DNA of 64,000 nt from JADLGH01 sp964586675 (GTDB lineage: Bacteria; Desulfobacterota_D; UBA1144; Nemesobacterales; UBA2774), in the NCBI GenBank assembly GCA_964586675.1, contig CAZPHQ010000007.1, positions 1 to 64,000 of the forward strand. Direction: 5' to 3'. Below are positions 7,470-15,676 of this stretch, piece by piece; within the stretch, counting starts at the first letter, position 1; each line of letters starts with the position of its first letter. The notes under the pieces were generated by a model. The model saw only the letters and a list, made by a program, of their open reading frames with translations. It was not told where the DNA came from and searched no databases. A program made the translations under genes and the position numbers.

Positions 7470-8372
7470 TTACTGCACATATGCTTTTTCACCTCTTAGC
7501 ATCCAAAAACAGCAGCCATGCTTTTCAACTTCGGTGAAATAGCTGTCGGCAAAAAAGGTATCGTTAACAATCGACGATAATCGGGGATGGTTCGATATAA
7601 ATGCATTAGGTAGCAAGATTGTGTCATTACCCCCACCGCCCAACAGGTAAGCCAGCAATAGATATTGCTCGTTATAATAACGATCCGCTATTTCGGGGGA
7701 GTAATCGTTCGGAAGCTCGATATCGTGAAGTCCCCATACACAGCCTGCAGGTAACACGGGCAATATTTCACTGAAAAAAACGGTCACGTCGGAATTCTGA
7801 AAAGATCTGTGGCTGTTATCCACAAAAAAAATCATATCAGCAGGGAGATTTTCGAACACGGAAATCGGGACATCTTCGCAGGCGCTTCTCATCACCTCGT
7901 CACACAAGCTATCGATGTCAGCTCTCGGTTGCGGATCAACTGAGATAATCTTGGTTCTAAGCCCATTATCTCTAATTGCCTTTCTGGCGAACTTCGTTGA
8001 ATTGCCGGAACCGACTTCGAAATATAACGAGGGATTTCGGGTTGCCAGTAATCCGTAAATGGTAACGGCGTCTAAGGCCGGCAACCAGCCGTTTATCCAG
8101 CGAGGACTTTCATCGTCGATGGTGCTGTACACAGGTATGGCTTCAAATTTATCAATGAAGCCGGAGAAGGATAATAACATATCGGCAAATCCTGATTCAC
8201 CCTTATTCATTTGTTCTTTTATGCGCTGTATGCCCGCGGTTTCCGCCCAGGATCGGGGCTTCGGAAAGTAGGGATAATCTACTTTTATAAACCTGTTATC
8301 GTCGAGCCGAATTAATTTGCGGTTGAGGCGACTCAAAAGATGATTAATAACTCGTCTCATGAAGTGCTTCAT
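7470..8372 (-). CDS. Class I SAM-dependent methyltransferase-like protein
   Basis: The 300-residue product has a Rossmann methyltransferase core. It contains LYFEVGSGNSTKFARKAI (SAM-binding motif I), IISVDPQP (motif II, acidic residue for the ribose), and ADMIFFVDNSH (motif III-IV region). It fits the Methyltransf_24-type families often found in glycan or lipid modification loci; the substrate is unknown. The N-terminal 100 residues are not recognised. The base composition is visibly more AT-rich than its neighbours, and it lies convergent to a tRNA gene, so recent acquisition is likely. The start has no strong Shine-Dalgarno, so the first few residues are uncertain. Confidence 0.65.
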   Translation of the reverse strand: MKHFMRRVINHLLSRLNRKLIRLDDNRFIKVDYPYFPKPRSWAETAGIQRIKEQMNKGESGFADMLLSFSGFIDKFEAIPVYSTIDDESPRWINGWLPALDAVTIYGLLATRNPSLYFEVGSGNSTKFARKAIRDNGLRTKIISVDPQPRADIDSLCDEVMRSACEDVPISVFENLPADMIFFVDNSHRSFQNSDVTVFFSEILPVLPAGCVWGLHDIELPNDYSPEIADRYYNEQYLLLAYLLGGGGNDTILLPNAFISNHPRLSSIVNDTFFADSYFTEVEKHGCCFWMLRGEKAYVQ

Positions 8373-8582
8373 AGAGATAGATGCCTATTAATCGTATAAT
8401 ATAAATCTGTAATCTTGCGTGTATTAAAACATTAATTAACCCTGCACTTGATTTCCTGTTTCTAGTCTAAAATAAATTTCTGAGAATTGCAGTTTATTTT
8501 TGCGGTGATTTGAAAACGGTATCCCGATAGTGAATCTCTGACCGTATTGCGAGAGCAACGCGGGAATAAAATTAGACATGGT

Positions 8583-10853
8583 TCATTTGTATTTGTGGAC
8601 AGCTTCGAAGACGCCGTCCCATTCTTCTGGAGGCGGGGTTTCCTGGTAGATCAGGCAGCGCTCGGCCATGGTTCTGGAAGGGCCGTCGCCCGGCCGCAGC
8701 TCGAGAGATTTTCTGAAATTCTCGAGAGCTTCTTTCCAGCGCTGCTCCCTGTAAGCCTGAAGGCCCGCGGCATAGAACCTGAACGCTTTTTCCTGCTCAT
8801 CCGTTAGTGCTGAGCCGCTCCCGCCCAGAAGCTCGAAAATACGCTCGGGCTGTACCCTCCCGACAACCTGCACCAGGTCGATTTCACGAAGTATGAAGGA
8901 GTCTCCGACAAGCTCCGCCGTATGCTCGCCTATCAGGATCTCCGTTCCATATCCTTTGTTGAGCCCCTCGAGGCGGGAACCCAGATTCACCTGATCCCCT
9001 AGAACGCCGTATGCGAGGCGGTACTTAGAGCCGAGGTTTCCCACGAGCATGCGCCCCGAGTTCACGCCTGTCCGGGCGATGAGGGGCGGCCGGCCGATCT
9101 TCGCCCATTCTTCGTTAAGAAGGTTCCGCTGATCGCGCATGGCGAGTGCCGCACCGCAGGCCCTTTGTGCGTGATCCGCCTGATCTATAGGCGCGCCGAA
9201 AATGGCCATCAGCTCGTCGCCCACATACTCTTTCAGCATTCCCTGATAAGCGAATACCTGCTCGGTCATGCTGGCGTAGTATTCGCTGAGTATCACTATC
9301 ATCTCGTGAGGGGAATAGCGTTCCGAAGCGGATGTGAATCCCTGAAGGTCGCTGAAGAGCACCGTCAGGACTTTTTCCTCTCCCCCGAGTTTTAACCTGG
9401 ACGGGTCTTTCAGCATCGCCTCGATTACAACCGGAGCGACGTAATGTGTGAAAGCCCTTTTAATTTTTTTACGTTCCCGCTCCTCTGTCGCATAATAGTA
9501 GACTACGAGAACCAGGTAACTCAGCGCGATCGTCAGCAGAGGATAAACCATGTCGAGCCAGACTCCGTTCTTGACGAAGAGCCAGAGCGCGACGGAGATG
9601 TACAAAATTATGAGTCCCGAGACGAATAAAAAACCTTTAATTGCGGTCGTGCGCGGTATGGCCGTTCCGACAAGGGCTCCCAGTATCACGATCGCGAACA
9701 GGTCGAAAATCCTCGACCATCTGGGTTTCGAAATTAAATTCCCCGTCAAAACATTGTCGATAACGTTGGCATGGACCTCTACGCCGGGAAAGATCGGACT
9801 GAACGGGGTGTTTCTCATGTCGTAGATTCCGGTGGCGGTGGCGCCGACAAGCACGATTTTATCCTTGAAAGTCCCCGCCGTGAAGTCGCCGCTCAGGATA
9901 TCGCCGATCGATACGTGAGGGAACGTTTTCGGCGGACCGAGGTAGTTGACGAGCAGCTGACCGCTTTCGTCGGTCGGTATAAAACGATCGCCCATATTTA
10001 TACCGTCCACGCTGTACTTACCGACGTTAACCATCATCTGCGACTGGCCGAGGTAAAGCCATGCGCACTGAATCGCCAGTGGCGGGAAAAGATCCCCGCC
10101 GTACTCTATGACGAGGGGCATCCAGCGGAGGACGCCGTCCTGATCGCTTTGCAGCGTGAAAAAGCCTGAGGAAGCCGCGACGTCTGTGAAAATCTTCAGA
10201 TTGCTTCGGGGAGCATAGGCTTTAATCAACGGAACGGCGGTGGTATCCGGGTCATCGTAGAGTATAAGAGGATATGCCGAAAAAATGATGCGCTCTAACT
10301 GTTCGTCTATTTCGCCCTGGTCTATCGTGTACTCGAGGTCCGACTGGCTCATGTAAAAGAAATATCCGAGGACGACATCAGCAGATGAATTCTTGATAGC
10401 CTCGGCCAGCGTGAGGTCGTTGTCGGCCCGTTTTCTGCTTTCTTCGAGGAACCCTTCCAGCCGCGAGTTTTTGCCGTACTGGGCGTCGACTCTCTGGCTG
10501 AACTGGTCGATCAATGCCAGCTGCGAGTTCTCGTCCGGCTCGAGGAATCCGATGTCGAAACCGATCACCCTGGCTCCGTCTCGAGACAAGACATCGACGA
10601 GAGAGGCTATCTTCGAGCGCGGCCACGGCCAGCGGCCTACCGTATCGAGGCTTTTTTCGTCTATGGCGGCGATAACGATGTCGGGGGATGGCTGCTTCTG
10701 ACCCCGGAAGAGAAAGCGGAGGTCGTAGGTTTTAAGCTCGATCAGGTCGAGAATCGTTACTCTCGCTAGGAAGAGAATTATGACGAGTAAGATCGCTCCT
10801 ATCGTAAGTGAAAGGGGGTTAATGGAGAATAGGGATTTTAAAGATAATTTCAT
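8583..10853 (-). CDS. CHASE2-domain class III adenylate cyclase with C-terminal TPR
   Basis: The 756-residue membrane protein has one N-terminal transmembrane helix (residues 15-33), an extracytoplasmic CHASE2 sensor (about 34-345), three more helices (about 360-445) and a class III cyclase domain (about 480-660). Catalytic features are the metal-binding FSDLQGFT and GDELMAIFGAP, and the NSGRMLVGNLGS and LGDQVNLGSRLE segments. TPR-like helices end the protein (AAGLQAYREQRWKEALENF...). It should make cAMP in response to an external signal. It ends a run of same-strand genes with a FecR-TPR-barrel protein and a cNMP-binding glutaminase fusion. CHASE2 cyclases and FecR proteins are often neighbours. 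Confidence 0.85.
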   Translation of the reverse strand: MKLSLKSLFSINPLSLTIGAILLVIILFLARVTILDLIELKTYDLRFLFRGQKQPSPDIVIAAIDEKSLDTVGRWPWPRSKIASLVDVLSRDGARVIGFDIGFLEPDENSQLALIDQFSQRVDAQYGKNSRLEGFLEESRKRADNDLTLAEAIKNSSADVVLGYFFYMSQSDLEYTIDQGEIDEQLERIIFSAYPLILYDDPDTTAVPLIKAYAPRSNLKIFTDVAASSGFFTLQSDQDGVLRWMPLVIEYGGDLFPPLAIQCAWLYLGQSQMMVNVGKYSVDGINMGDRFIPTDESGQLLVNYLGPPKTFPHVSIGDILSGDFTAGTFKDKIVLVGATATGIYDMRNTPFSPIFPGVEVHANVIDNVLTGNLISKPRWSRIFDLFAIVILGALVGTAIPRTTAIKGFLFVSGLIILYISVALWLFVKNGVWLDMVYPLLTIALSYLVLVVYYYATEERERKKIKRAFTHYVAPVVIEAMLKDPSRLKLGGEEKVLTVLFSDLQGFTSASERYSPHEMIVILSEYYASMTEQVFAYQGMLKEYVGDELMAIFGAPIDQADHAQRACGAALAMRDQRNLLNEEWAKIGRPPLIARTGVNSGRMLVGNLGSKYRLAYGVLGDQVNLGSRLEGLNKGYGTEILIGEHTAELVGDSFILREIDLVQVVGRVQPERIFELLGGSGSALTDEQEKAFRFYAAGLQAYREQRWKEALENFRKSLELRPGDGPSRTMAERCLIYQETPPPEEWDGVFEAVHKYK

Positions 10854-10928
10854 GGCGGAGATTATTCAGGAGAAAACCAGCGTTCAGTTTTCATAGCGCA
10901 TCCGTCTCAGCTGCTACCCCGCGTATAA

Positions 10929-10966
10929 GTTCCGCCGGCACGACTCGCATATCATGCCGGCGGAAC
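10929..10966. repeat. Perfect 12-bp inverted repeat
   Basis: GTTCCGCCGGCA and TGCCGGCGGAAC are exact complements separated by 14 bp, and a T-rich stretch (10978-10985) follows on the plus strand. It lies between two minus-strand genes, downstream of the repeat-bearing secreted protein and upstream of the cyclase. A terminator lacking a T tract in the minus direction, or a protein-binding site, are both possible. Confidence 0.5.
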
Positions 10967-11077
10967 GTATCAGGGGATTTTTTTGTAATCATGCTCCGTG
11001 ATGAAGAGGCTCTCCGGGGGACGATATGCATTGACTAGATGCAGCCCGCCGCTGGAAAGCTGCCCGCTCCGATTAGA

Positions 11078-12124
11078 TTACCTTCTGCACCTGACTTCTC
11101 CCGGCCCGACGAAATATTTTTCGACGCACGGAGGCTCCAGCAGTCTCTTGCAGCTATAGGGCAGGTTCATACCCGGCTCGTAGTCCGTGAGGTCTGTCGT
11201 GCATAGCTGTATGATGCAAAGCTCCTTCCCGGGCTGGGCGCAGGCTCCTCCGCTCTCCCGCCCCGGCGTAGCGCAGCATTCGCCGGTCGTGGAAAATCCG
11301 CCCGGGCATACGCAAACCTCGCTGTTGAACTCAGAGGCCGTGAAGGTAATGAACTGTAAATCCGGGTCCTCACAATCCGGGCAGTCCAGAAGGTCGAGAT
11401 CTATCGTTTCCTCACACACCCTGGTAGCGGCGCATTGGTCGATCTCTGTAGAGCGGGTGAGAACGGTCTTCAGGACAACCGGTTCGCCGGTGGGCGGAGC
11501 GGGGGTCGGCGGCGGCGGGGTAGGTGGCGGTGGGGTAGGTGGTGGCGGGGTAGGTGGTGGCGGCGTCGGGTGCGGGTAATATTTCGGCTTGTGGCGGGAG
11601 CTCCGTCTTCCCTGAGAAGAATTCTGTTTGCCCGTTGAGCGCGACTTCCCCTGAGAAGATACGCTCCTCCCCAGGCTGGAGCGCCGATTTCCCTGACTGG
11701 AAACGCTTCTTCCCTGCGAAGAAGCCCGGGTTTCCTGATTCGAAGCGGCCCTCGTTTGGTTCACAGTGGTGGCGAATAAATTCGTCGTGAGGTCCATGGT
11801 AAAAACCAGGCCTTCTATCCCGCAGTCGGGGTCCAATATCGTGGGATCGCAGCGATTGTCTCCCGTGTCGATTGTTCCATAGACTGAGCATGTGAGCACC
11901 GGGCAGTTCACTCCCGGGACGCAGTTGCCGACGTCGTTTATCGTCGAGAAATCTACGTCACAAATCTCGCTTCCGGTCTTCCAGCACGCGCAGAGCCTCG
12001 TGCCGCCGGAGCTGACGCACCTGTAAGTTGCGCCTCTGGCGCATTTGGCCGCATCGGCTTCTGTCCACGGTACGAGCGGGGCGGCGATAACCAGCAAACA
12101 AATCAGAATTAATCTCTCCAACAT
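11078..12124 (-). CDS. Secreted Cys-rich protein with SSQG repeats and a proline spacer
   Basis: The start is placed at MLERLIL, which has GAGGAG 9 bp upstream and begins a signal peptide (LILICLLVIAAPLVPW...ADA). The mature protein has an N-terminal Cys-rich domain, then about six imperfect basic Ser/Gln/Gly repeats (SSQGRSV, SSQGNRR, SSLGRSV, SSQGKSR, SSQGRRS) within residues 140-185. A (PTPPPP)n spacer follows, then a second Cys-rich domain with a dozen cysteines. No family is recognised. The basic repeats and proline spacer suggest an extended cell-surface protein. It lies 89 bp downstream of the FecR-TPR gene and may be co-transcribed with it. Confidence 0.6.
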   Translation of the reverse strand: MLERLILICLLVIAAPLVPWTEADAAKCARGATYRCVSSGGTRLCACWKTGSEICDVDFSTINDVGNCVPGVNCPVLTCSVYGTIDTGDNRCDPTILDPDCGIEGLVFTMDLTTNLFATTVNQTRAASNQETRASSQGRSVSSQGNRRSSLGRSVSSQGKSRSTGKQNSSQGRRSSRHKPKYYPHPTPPPPTPPPPTPPPPTPPPPTPAPPTGEPVVLKTVLTRSTEIDQCAATRVCEETIDLDLLDCPDCEDPDLQFITFTASEFNSEVCVCPGGFSTTGECCATPGRESGGACAQPGKELCIIQLCTTDLTDYEPGMNLPYSCKRLLEPPCVEKYFVGPGEVRCRR

Positions 12125-12213
12125 GGTGACGATCTCCTCGAGTGAGTGATTCACTCTTGTGGCATTTTACTAGCTGATTCTCAACACCCTGTTTTTGCTC
12201 CTCTCTCTTTCTA

Positions 12214-15200
12214 TCATGGAAGCGCAAGCGTGACCCGGGCGTAAAACACTCTTCCCGGCTGAATGCGCGGATTATTCACGTCTATCTCGAAATAATTAAA
12301 CTTTTCGTCGAACAGGTTCGTCGCTCCGACCGAGACAAAACCGTACCGCTTCGGTAAACGGTAGTAGACGGCCGCATCGACTATCCAGAAGTTATCATCG
12401 CCTGACACGAAATCCCCGGTCTCCGGCGAGAGAAAATCCCCGTCCTGATTGAGGTACGTCACGGTCGCCGTCGAGCCCAGCCCTGAAGGATGGAAGAAAT
12501 TGACGCCGAGGGGGACGCGGTTTGTAGTCAGCTCCTTCGGCTGGTCGGTTACGCCCTGCGTATCGAGCCGTTCGTATATGTACTGCGCCCTCAGCGCGAA
12601 CCATGGATGAGGCGTCCAGAAGAGATATGCGAGGCCGAGGTATTCGTCTACTTTCTCCTTTTGGAGCGGGGGGTTCTCGGGATCGACTACAAAATCCAGG
12701 AACGGGACTTTCATATCTCTCGCTGAGAACTGCACGCCTCCGAAGAAGTTCTTCGGGAATTTCTGATCTATGGCCCCGCCGAAAACCCAGGACTCCGTTC
12801 CGTTGACGTCGTCGAAGAACTGGTTGAATCCGGCAACCTGGGTCGGCTCGAGAGTCTGGTCCGTGATGAGAGTCCTCTTTAAAACCCTGAAGGCCGCCGC
12901 GCGGAGAGTCGTCGAGGGTATCGGGTTCCAGGTTACGCCGAACTTCGGATTGAACTCGTTCCTGTCGCCGACGTCGGGGCTGTCGCCGCTCAGGAAATCG
13001 GCGCTTGCGCCGAGAGTGAATGTCACATTATCCAGCGGGTTAATGTATGAGTACGCGTACACGTTTAGATGCTCGAGATCCGTGCTCGTTCTCGACTCTG
13101 CGACTATCGGATCGTCGGGCGGAGGAAGCTCTATAGTTATCCTCGTATCGAGCCTGCCGTTAACATCGAAGTAGCCCGCTCCGCTTACGAGATTTATATA
13201 CTGCGAGCGGTAGAGGTACTGGGCCTCGGCGCTGTAGGCGTTTTCCGGCCGGTGAGCGTCGAACTGGCTGATCCTGTCGGTGACCTCAAAATCCGCATTT
13301 TGATACGCAAGGTTTGCGATGAGTATGGAGCCGGGCGAAAACACATGCCGCCCCCCGATGCGGACATAATTTCTCTCTTCCTTGTTTTTGAGCCCGGGGA
13401 GGAAATCGTTCGGGAAGAACCTCAGCGCGAGGTCTCCGAAATCGGTGTTTCTGTAACGGTATTCCGCCTGGATGCTCGTCTGGTATGTCAGCTCTAATTG
13501 AAGGTAGGCGCTCGCGATCTGGTCCTTCTGGTCGTCGTTTATCCTGAAGCCGTCTGTGCCGAAATACGAATAACCCGCGCTGAAGCTGGCCTTGTCGTAT
13601 ATGGCCGAGACGACTCCCTCTCCGGCCCACGTTTCATTTGCGGCGACGAGGCCGCTCGTCAGCAGCCTGACCTGGTTCCGGTTAAAGAGGGGATTGAATT
13701 CGTCGAACGATACCGAAGCCGGGCCCTGCGAGGAGATGAGGAAGAGATTACTCTCGGCCAGCCGGGGCTGTATCGGCGTGATGTTGATCGGCTGAAGGAG
13801 CTGCGACTGAAGCAGCTCGCTGACCCTGGCTATCTCGTGCCTCGGCAGAACGGCGTAAGAATCCGCCAGGAAGCGGTGCGCCGAGAAGCTAGAGGGATCG
13901 ACGTTCACAGATTTCCATCCCTCTACGAGCGCAAGCTGCTGGAAACCGAGATCGGTGTAGATACGGGCGAGGCCGGCACTTCTCGCGGCAAGGTCCGAAT
14001 CCAGGAGAAGACGCGAGCGGTATACGGCCCTGTTGTCGTTCAGCTCGATGGATCTTTGCAGGTTGTCGAGCGCCTCGACCGGCCTGTTCGTCGTCTGTTT
14101 GGCTATAGCGTCGTAGAACCACGGCGTCGGGTCGAGCGGGTCGAGCTCCTTCGCTATCTCATACTCGCGGACGTCCTTTCCGGTGCGTTTCTCCTCGAAG
14201 TAGGTTTTGCCGAGGTAGCTCCGGACGAGAGAGTTGTTGGGATCGAGGCTGGCTGCAATCTCGATCTGCCTCCCCCCGCCGTTAAGATCGCCGTCCCGTA
14301 TCATCGCGAGCCCGAGCCCGAGCCGAGGGAGGTAATCGGCCTGGTCGAGAGAGATCGCCTTTTCGAATGCGGCTTTCGCTTTCTTTGTATCGACCTGCGT
14401 CAGATAGGCGAATCCGAGAACGGTCTGCGTCCTCGAGAGATTCGGCTCGAGAGCCGCCGCCTCCTGCGCCGATTGGAGCGCATTGCCGAGATTCCCGAAA
14501 GAAGCCTGTATCTCAGCCAGCCGCGCCCAGGCGAGTGCGTTATCAGGAGCGATCTCCACAGCGCGCTCCAGGCTTTCGCGGGCGCCTTTCAGGTCGAACA
14601 TCGCCTGCTGCGCGTATGACAGGGCTATCTCGGCTGTGGCGGAATCAGGGTTCGTTTCGACAGCCTTCTCCGCGGCCGCCAGGGCCTTTTCTTTTTCGTT
14701 CTTAACTATGAGTATCACGGCTTCGAGCGCGAGAGCGTCGCTGAAATTCGGATCGAGTTCGAGCGCCCTCGCTATGTCGGCGGCTGCCTCGTCGACCCTT
14801 CCCACGGCCAGAAGAAGCTGGGCCCGGTATGCGTAGAACCGGGGGTCGGGGACGTCACCGGGAACGTTCTCGATGCTGCCGAACGCCCCCTGTATGTCGC
14901 CGTTTATATAAAACTCCACGGATTGGCGAACCATCCCTTCCCAGCCCGTTCCCGCCTGGAACTCGTCGGGGGTAAAGTAGACGACGGGCGGGTAGTAGAG
15001 CGTCCACTGCACGGCGTCGCGCGGACGGACGACGACACTGTACACCGGCGCCTTCCCGGCCTCGGCGACAGCCGATTGGCCGCCTGTCAGAGTCAGGCTT
15101 CCGGCGTCGTTCGACGCGACGACGGTGCCCTCGAAAGTTGTAAGGAGTGTCCTGTCCTCTTCGACGGTGACCAGGAACTCGGTCCCCCTGACGCCCGCCG

Positions 15201-15603
15201 TCGTGAACGGCGTTTTAACGTCCAGGCTGCTCGGGCCGCTGCTGAAGAAATGGCTGGCGCCCTTAAGCATCTCTATGACGCTCGTCCCGTCGTCTTTCGG
15301 CGTTTCGAGGGTGATTATAGTGTTCTGGTTAAGGCGGATTACGGATTTTTCGAGCAGCGTTACATCGGCGCGGCTTTTTCCGTATACGCGTATGGTATCG
15401 CCCGGGCAGTAGGTGTCATTCAGCTTTACCTCCCGCCACTCGGTCTCGCCCGCCTTCTGCGATTCGACGGTCCCCTGTACGGAAACGATCTTGGCCACCG
15501 GTTTTTCACATTCCGCCGCCCGGGAGATACTGGAATACAAACACGCATACAGAAGTAGAGCGCCCGCGACGAGACGCAGGCCGTACGTGCAACCGGTTTT
15601 CAT
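12214..15603 (-). CDS. FecR-domain / TPR / outer-membrane beta-barrel protein
   Basis: This 1129-residue exported protein has a signal peptide (residues 1-29, ending SISRA). A FecR domain follows (about 35-170: PVAKIVSVQGTVE, DTIRVYGKSRADVTLLEKS, VKTPFTTAGVRGTEF, TTFEGTVVASN). Next is a long TPR array of about 10 repeats (about 225-620). The C-terminal part (about 640-1129) is rich in alternating strands and ends FYARVTLALP, like a TonB-receptor-type barrel without a plug. FecR domains here are periplasmic and usually linked to envelope sensing or polysaccharide anchoring. The position next to a CHASE2 cyclase is a recurrent genomic association. The substrate is unknown. Confidence 0.75.
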   Translation of the reverse strand: MKTGCTYGLRLVAGALLLYACLYSSISRAAECEKPVAKIVSVQGTVESQKAGETEWREVKLNDTYCPGDTIRVYGKSRADVTLLEKSVIRLNQNTIITLETPKDDGTSVIEMLKGASHFFSSGPSSLDVKTPFTTAGVRGTEFLVTVEEDRTLLTTFEGTVVASNDAGSLTLTGGQSAVAEAGKAPVYSVVVRPRDAVQWTLYYPPVVYFTPDEFQAGTGWEGMVRQSVEFYINGDIQGAFGSIENVPGDVPDPRFYAYRAQLLLAVGRVDEAAADIARALELDPNFSDALALEAVILIVKNEKEKALAAAEKAVETNPDSATAEIALSYAQQAMFDLKGARESLERAVEIAPDNALAWARLAEIQASFGNLGNALQSAQEAAALEPNLSRTQTVLGFAYLTQVDTKKAKAAFEKAISLDQADYLPRLGLGLAMIRDGDLNGGGRQIEIAASLDPNNSLVRSYLGKTYFEEKRTGKDVREYEIAKELDPLDPTPWFYDAIAKQTTNRPVEALDNLQRSIELNDNRAVYRSRLLLDSDLAARSAGLARIYTDLGFQQLALVEGWKSVNVDPSSFSAHRFLADSYAVLPRHEIARVSELLQSQLLQPINITPIQPRLAESNLFLISSQGPASVSFDEFNPLFNRNQVRLLTSGLVAANETWAGEGVVSAIYDKASFSAGYSYFGTDGFRINDDQKDQIASAYLQLELTYQTSIQAEYRYRNTDFGDLALRFFPNDFLPGLKNKEERNYVRIGGRHVFSPGSILIANLAYQNADFEVTDRISQFDAHRPENAYSAEAQYLYRSQYINLVSGAGYFDVNGRLDTRITIELPPPDDPIVAESRTSTDLEHLNVYAYSYINPLDNVTFTLGASADFLSGDSPDVGDRNEFNPKFGVTWNPIPSTTLRAAAFRVLKRTLITDQTLEPTQVAGFNQFFDDVNGTESWVFGGAIDQKFPKNFFGGVQFSARDMKVPFLDFVVDPENPPLQKEKVDEYLGLAYLFWTPHPWFALRAQYIYERLDTQGVTDQPKELTTNRVPLGVNFFHPSGLGSTATVTYLNQDGDFLSPETGDFVSGDDNFWIVDAAVYYRLPKRYGFVSVGATNLFDEKFNYFEIDVNNPRIQPGRVFYARVTLALP

Positions 15604-15676
15604 TCTCTATCCCCCCTCTGACTTCTACTGAGTCTGTAAAACCAAACGTTAAAGCCTTACTCCGGTAATTCGCAGA

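Noticed and set aside
11580..11760. Repeated TTCCCTG-type units suggesting a CRISPR or VNTR array
   Set aside because: The units are irregular in length and encode the SSQG protein repeats in frame; there are no constant repeats and spacers.
13498..14619. Plus-strand frame inside the FecR-TPR-barrel gene
   Set aside because: It is an antisense frame of TPR coding sequence with no start signals.
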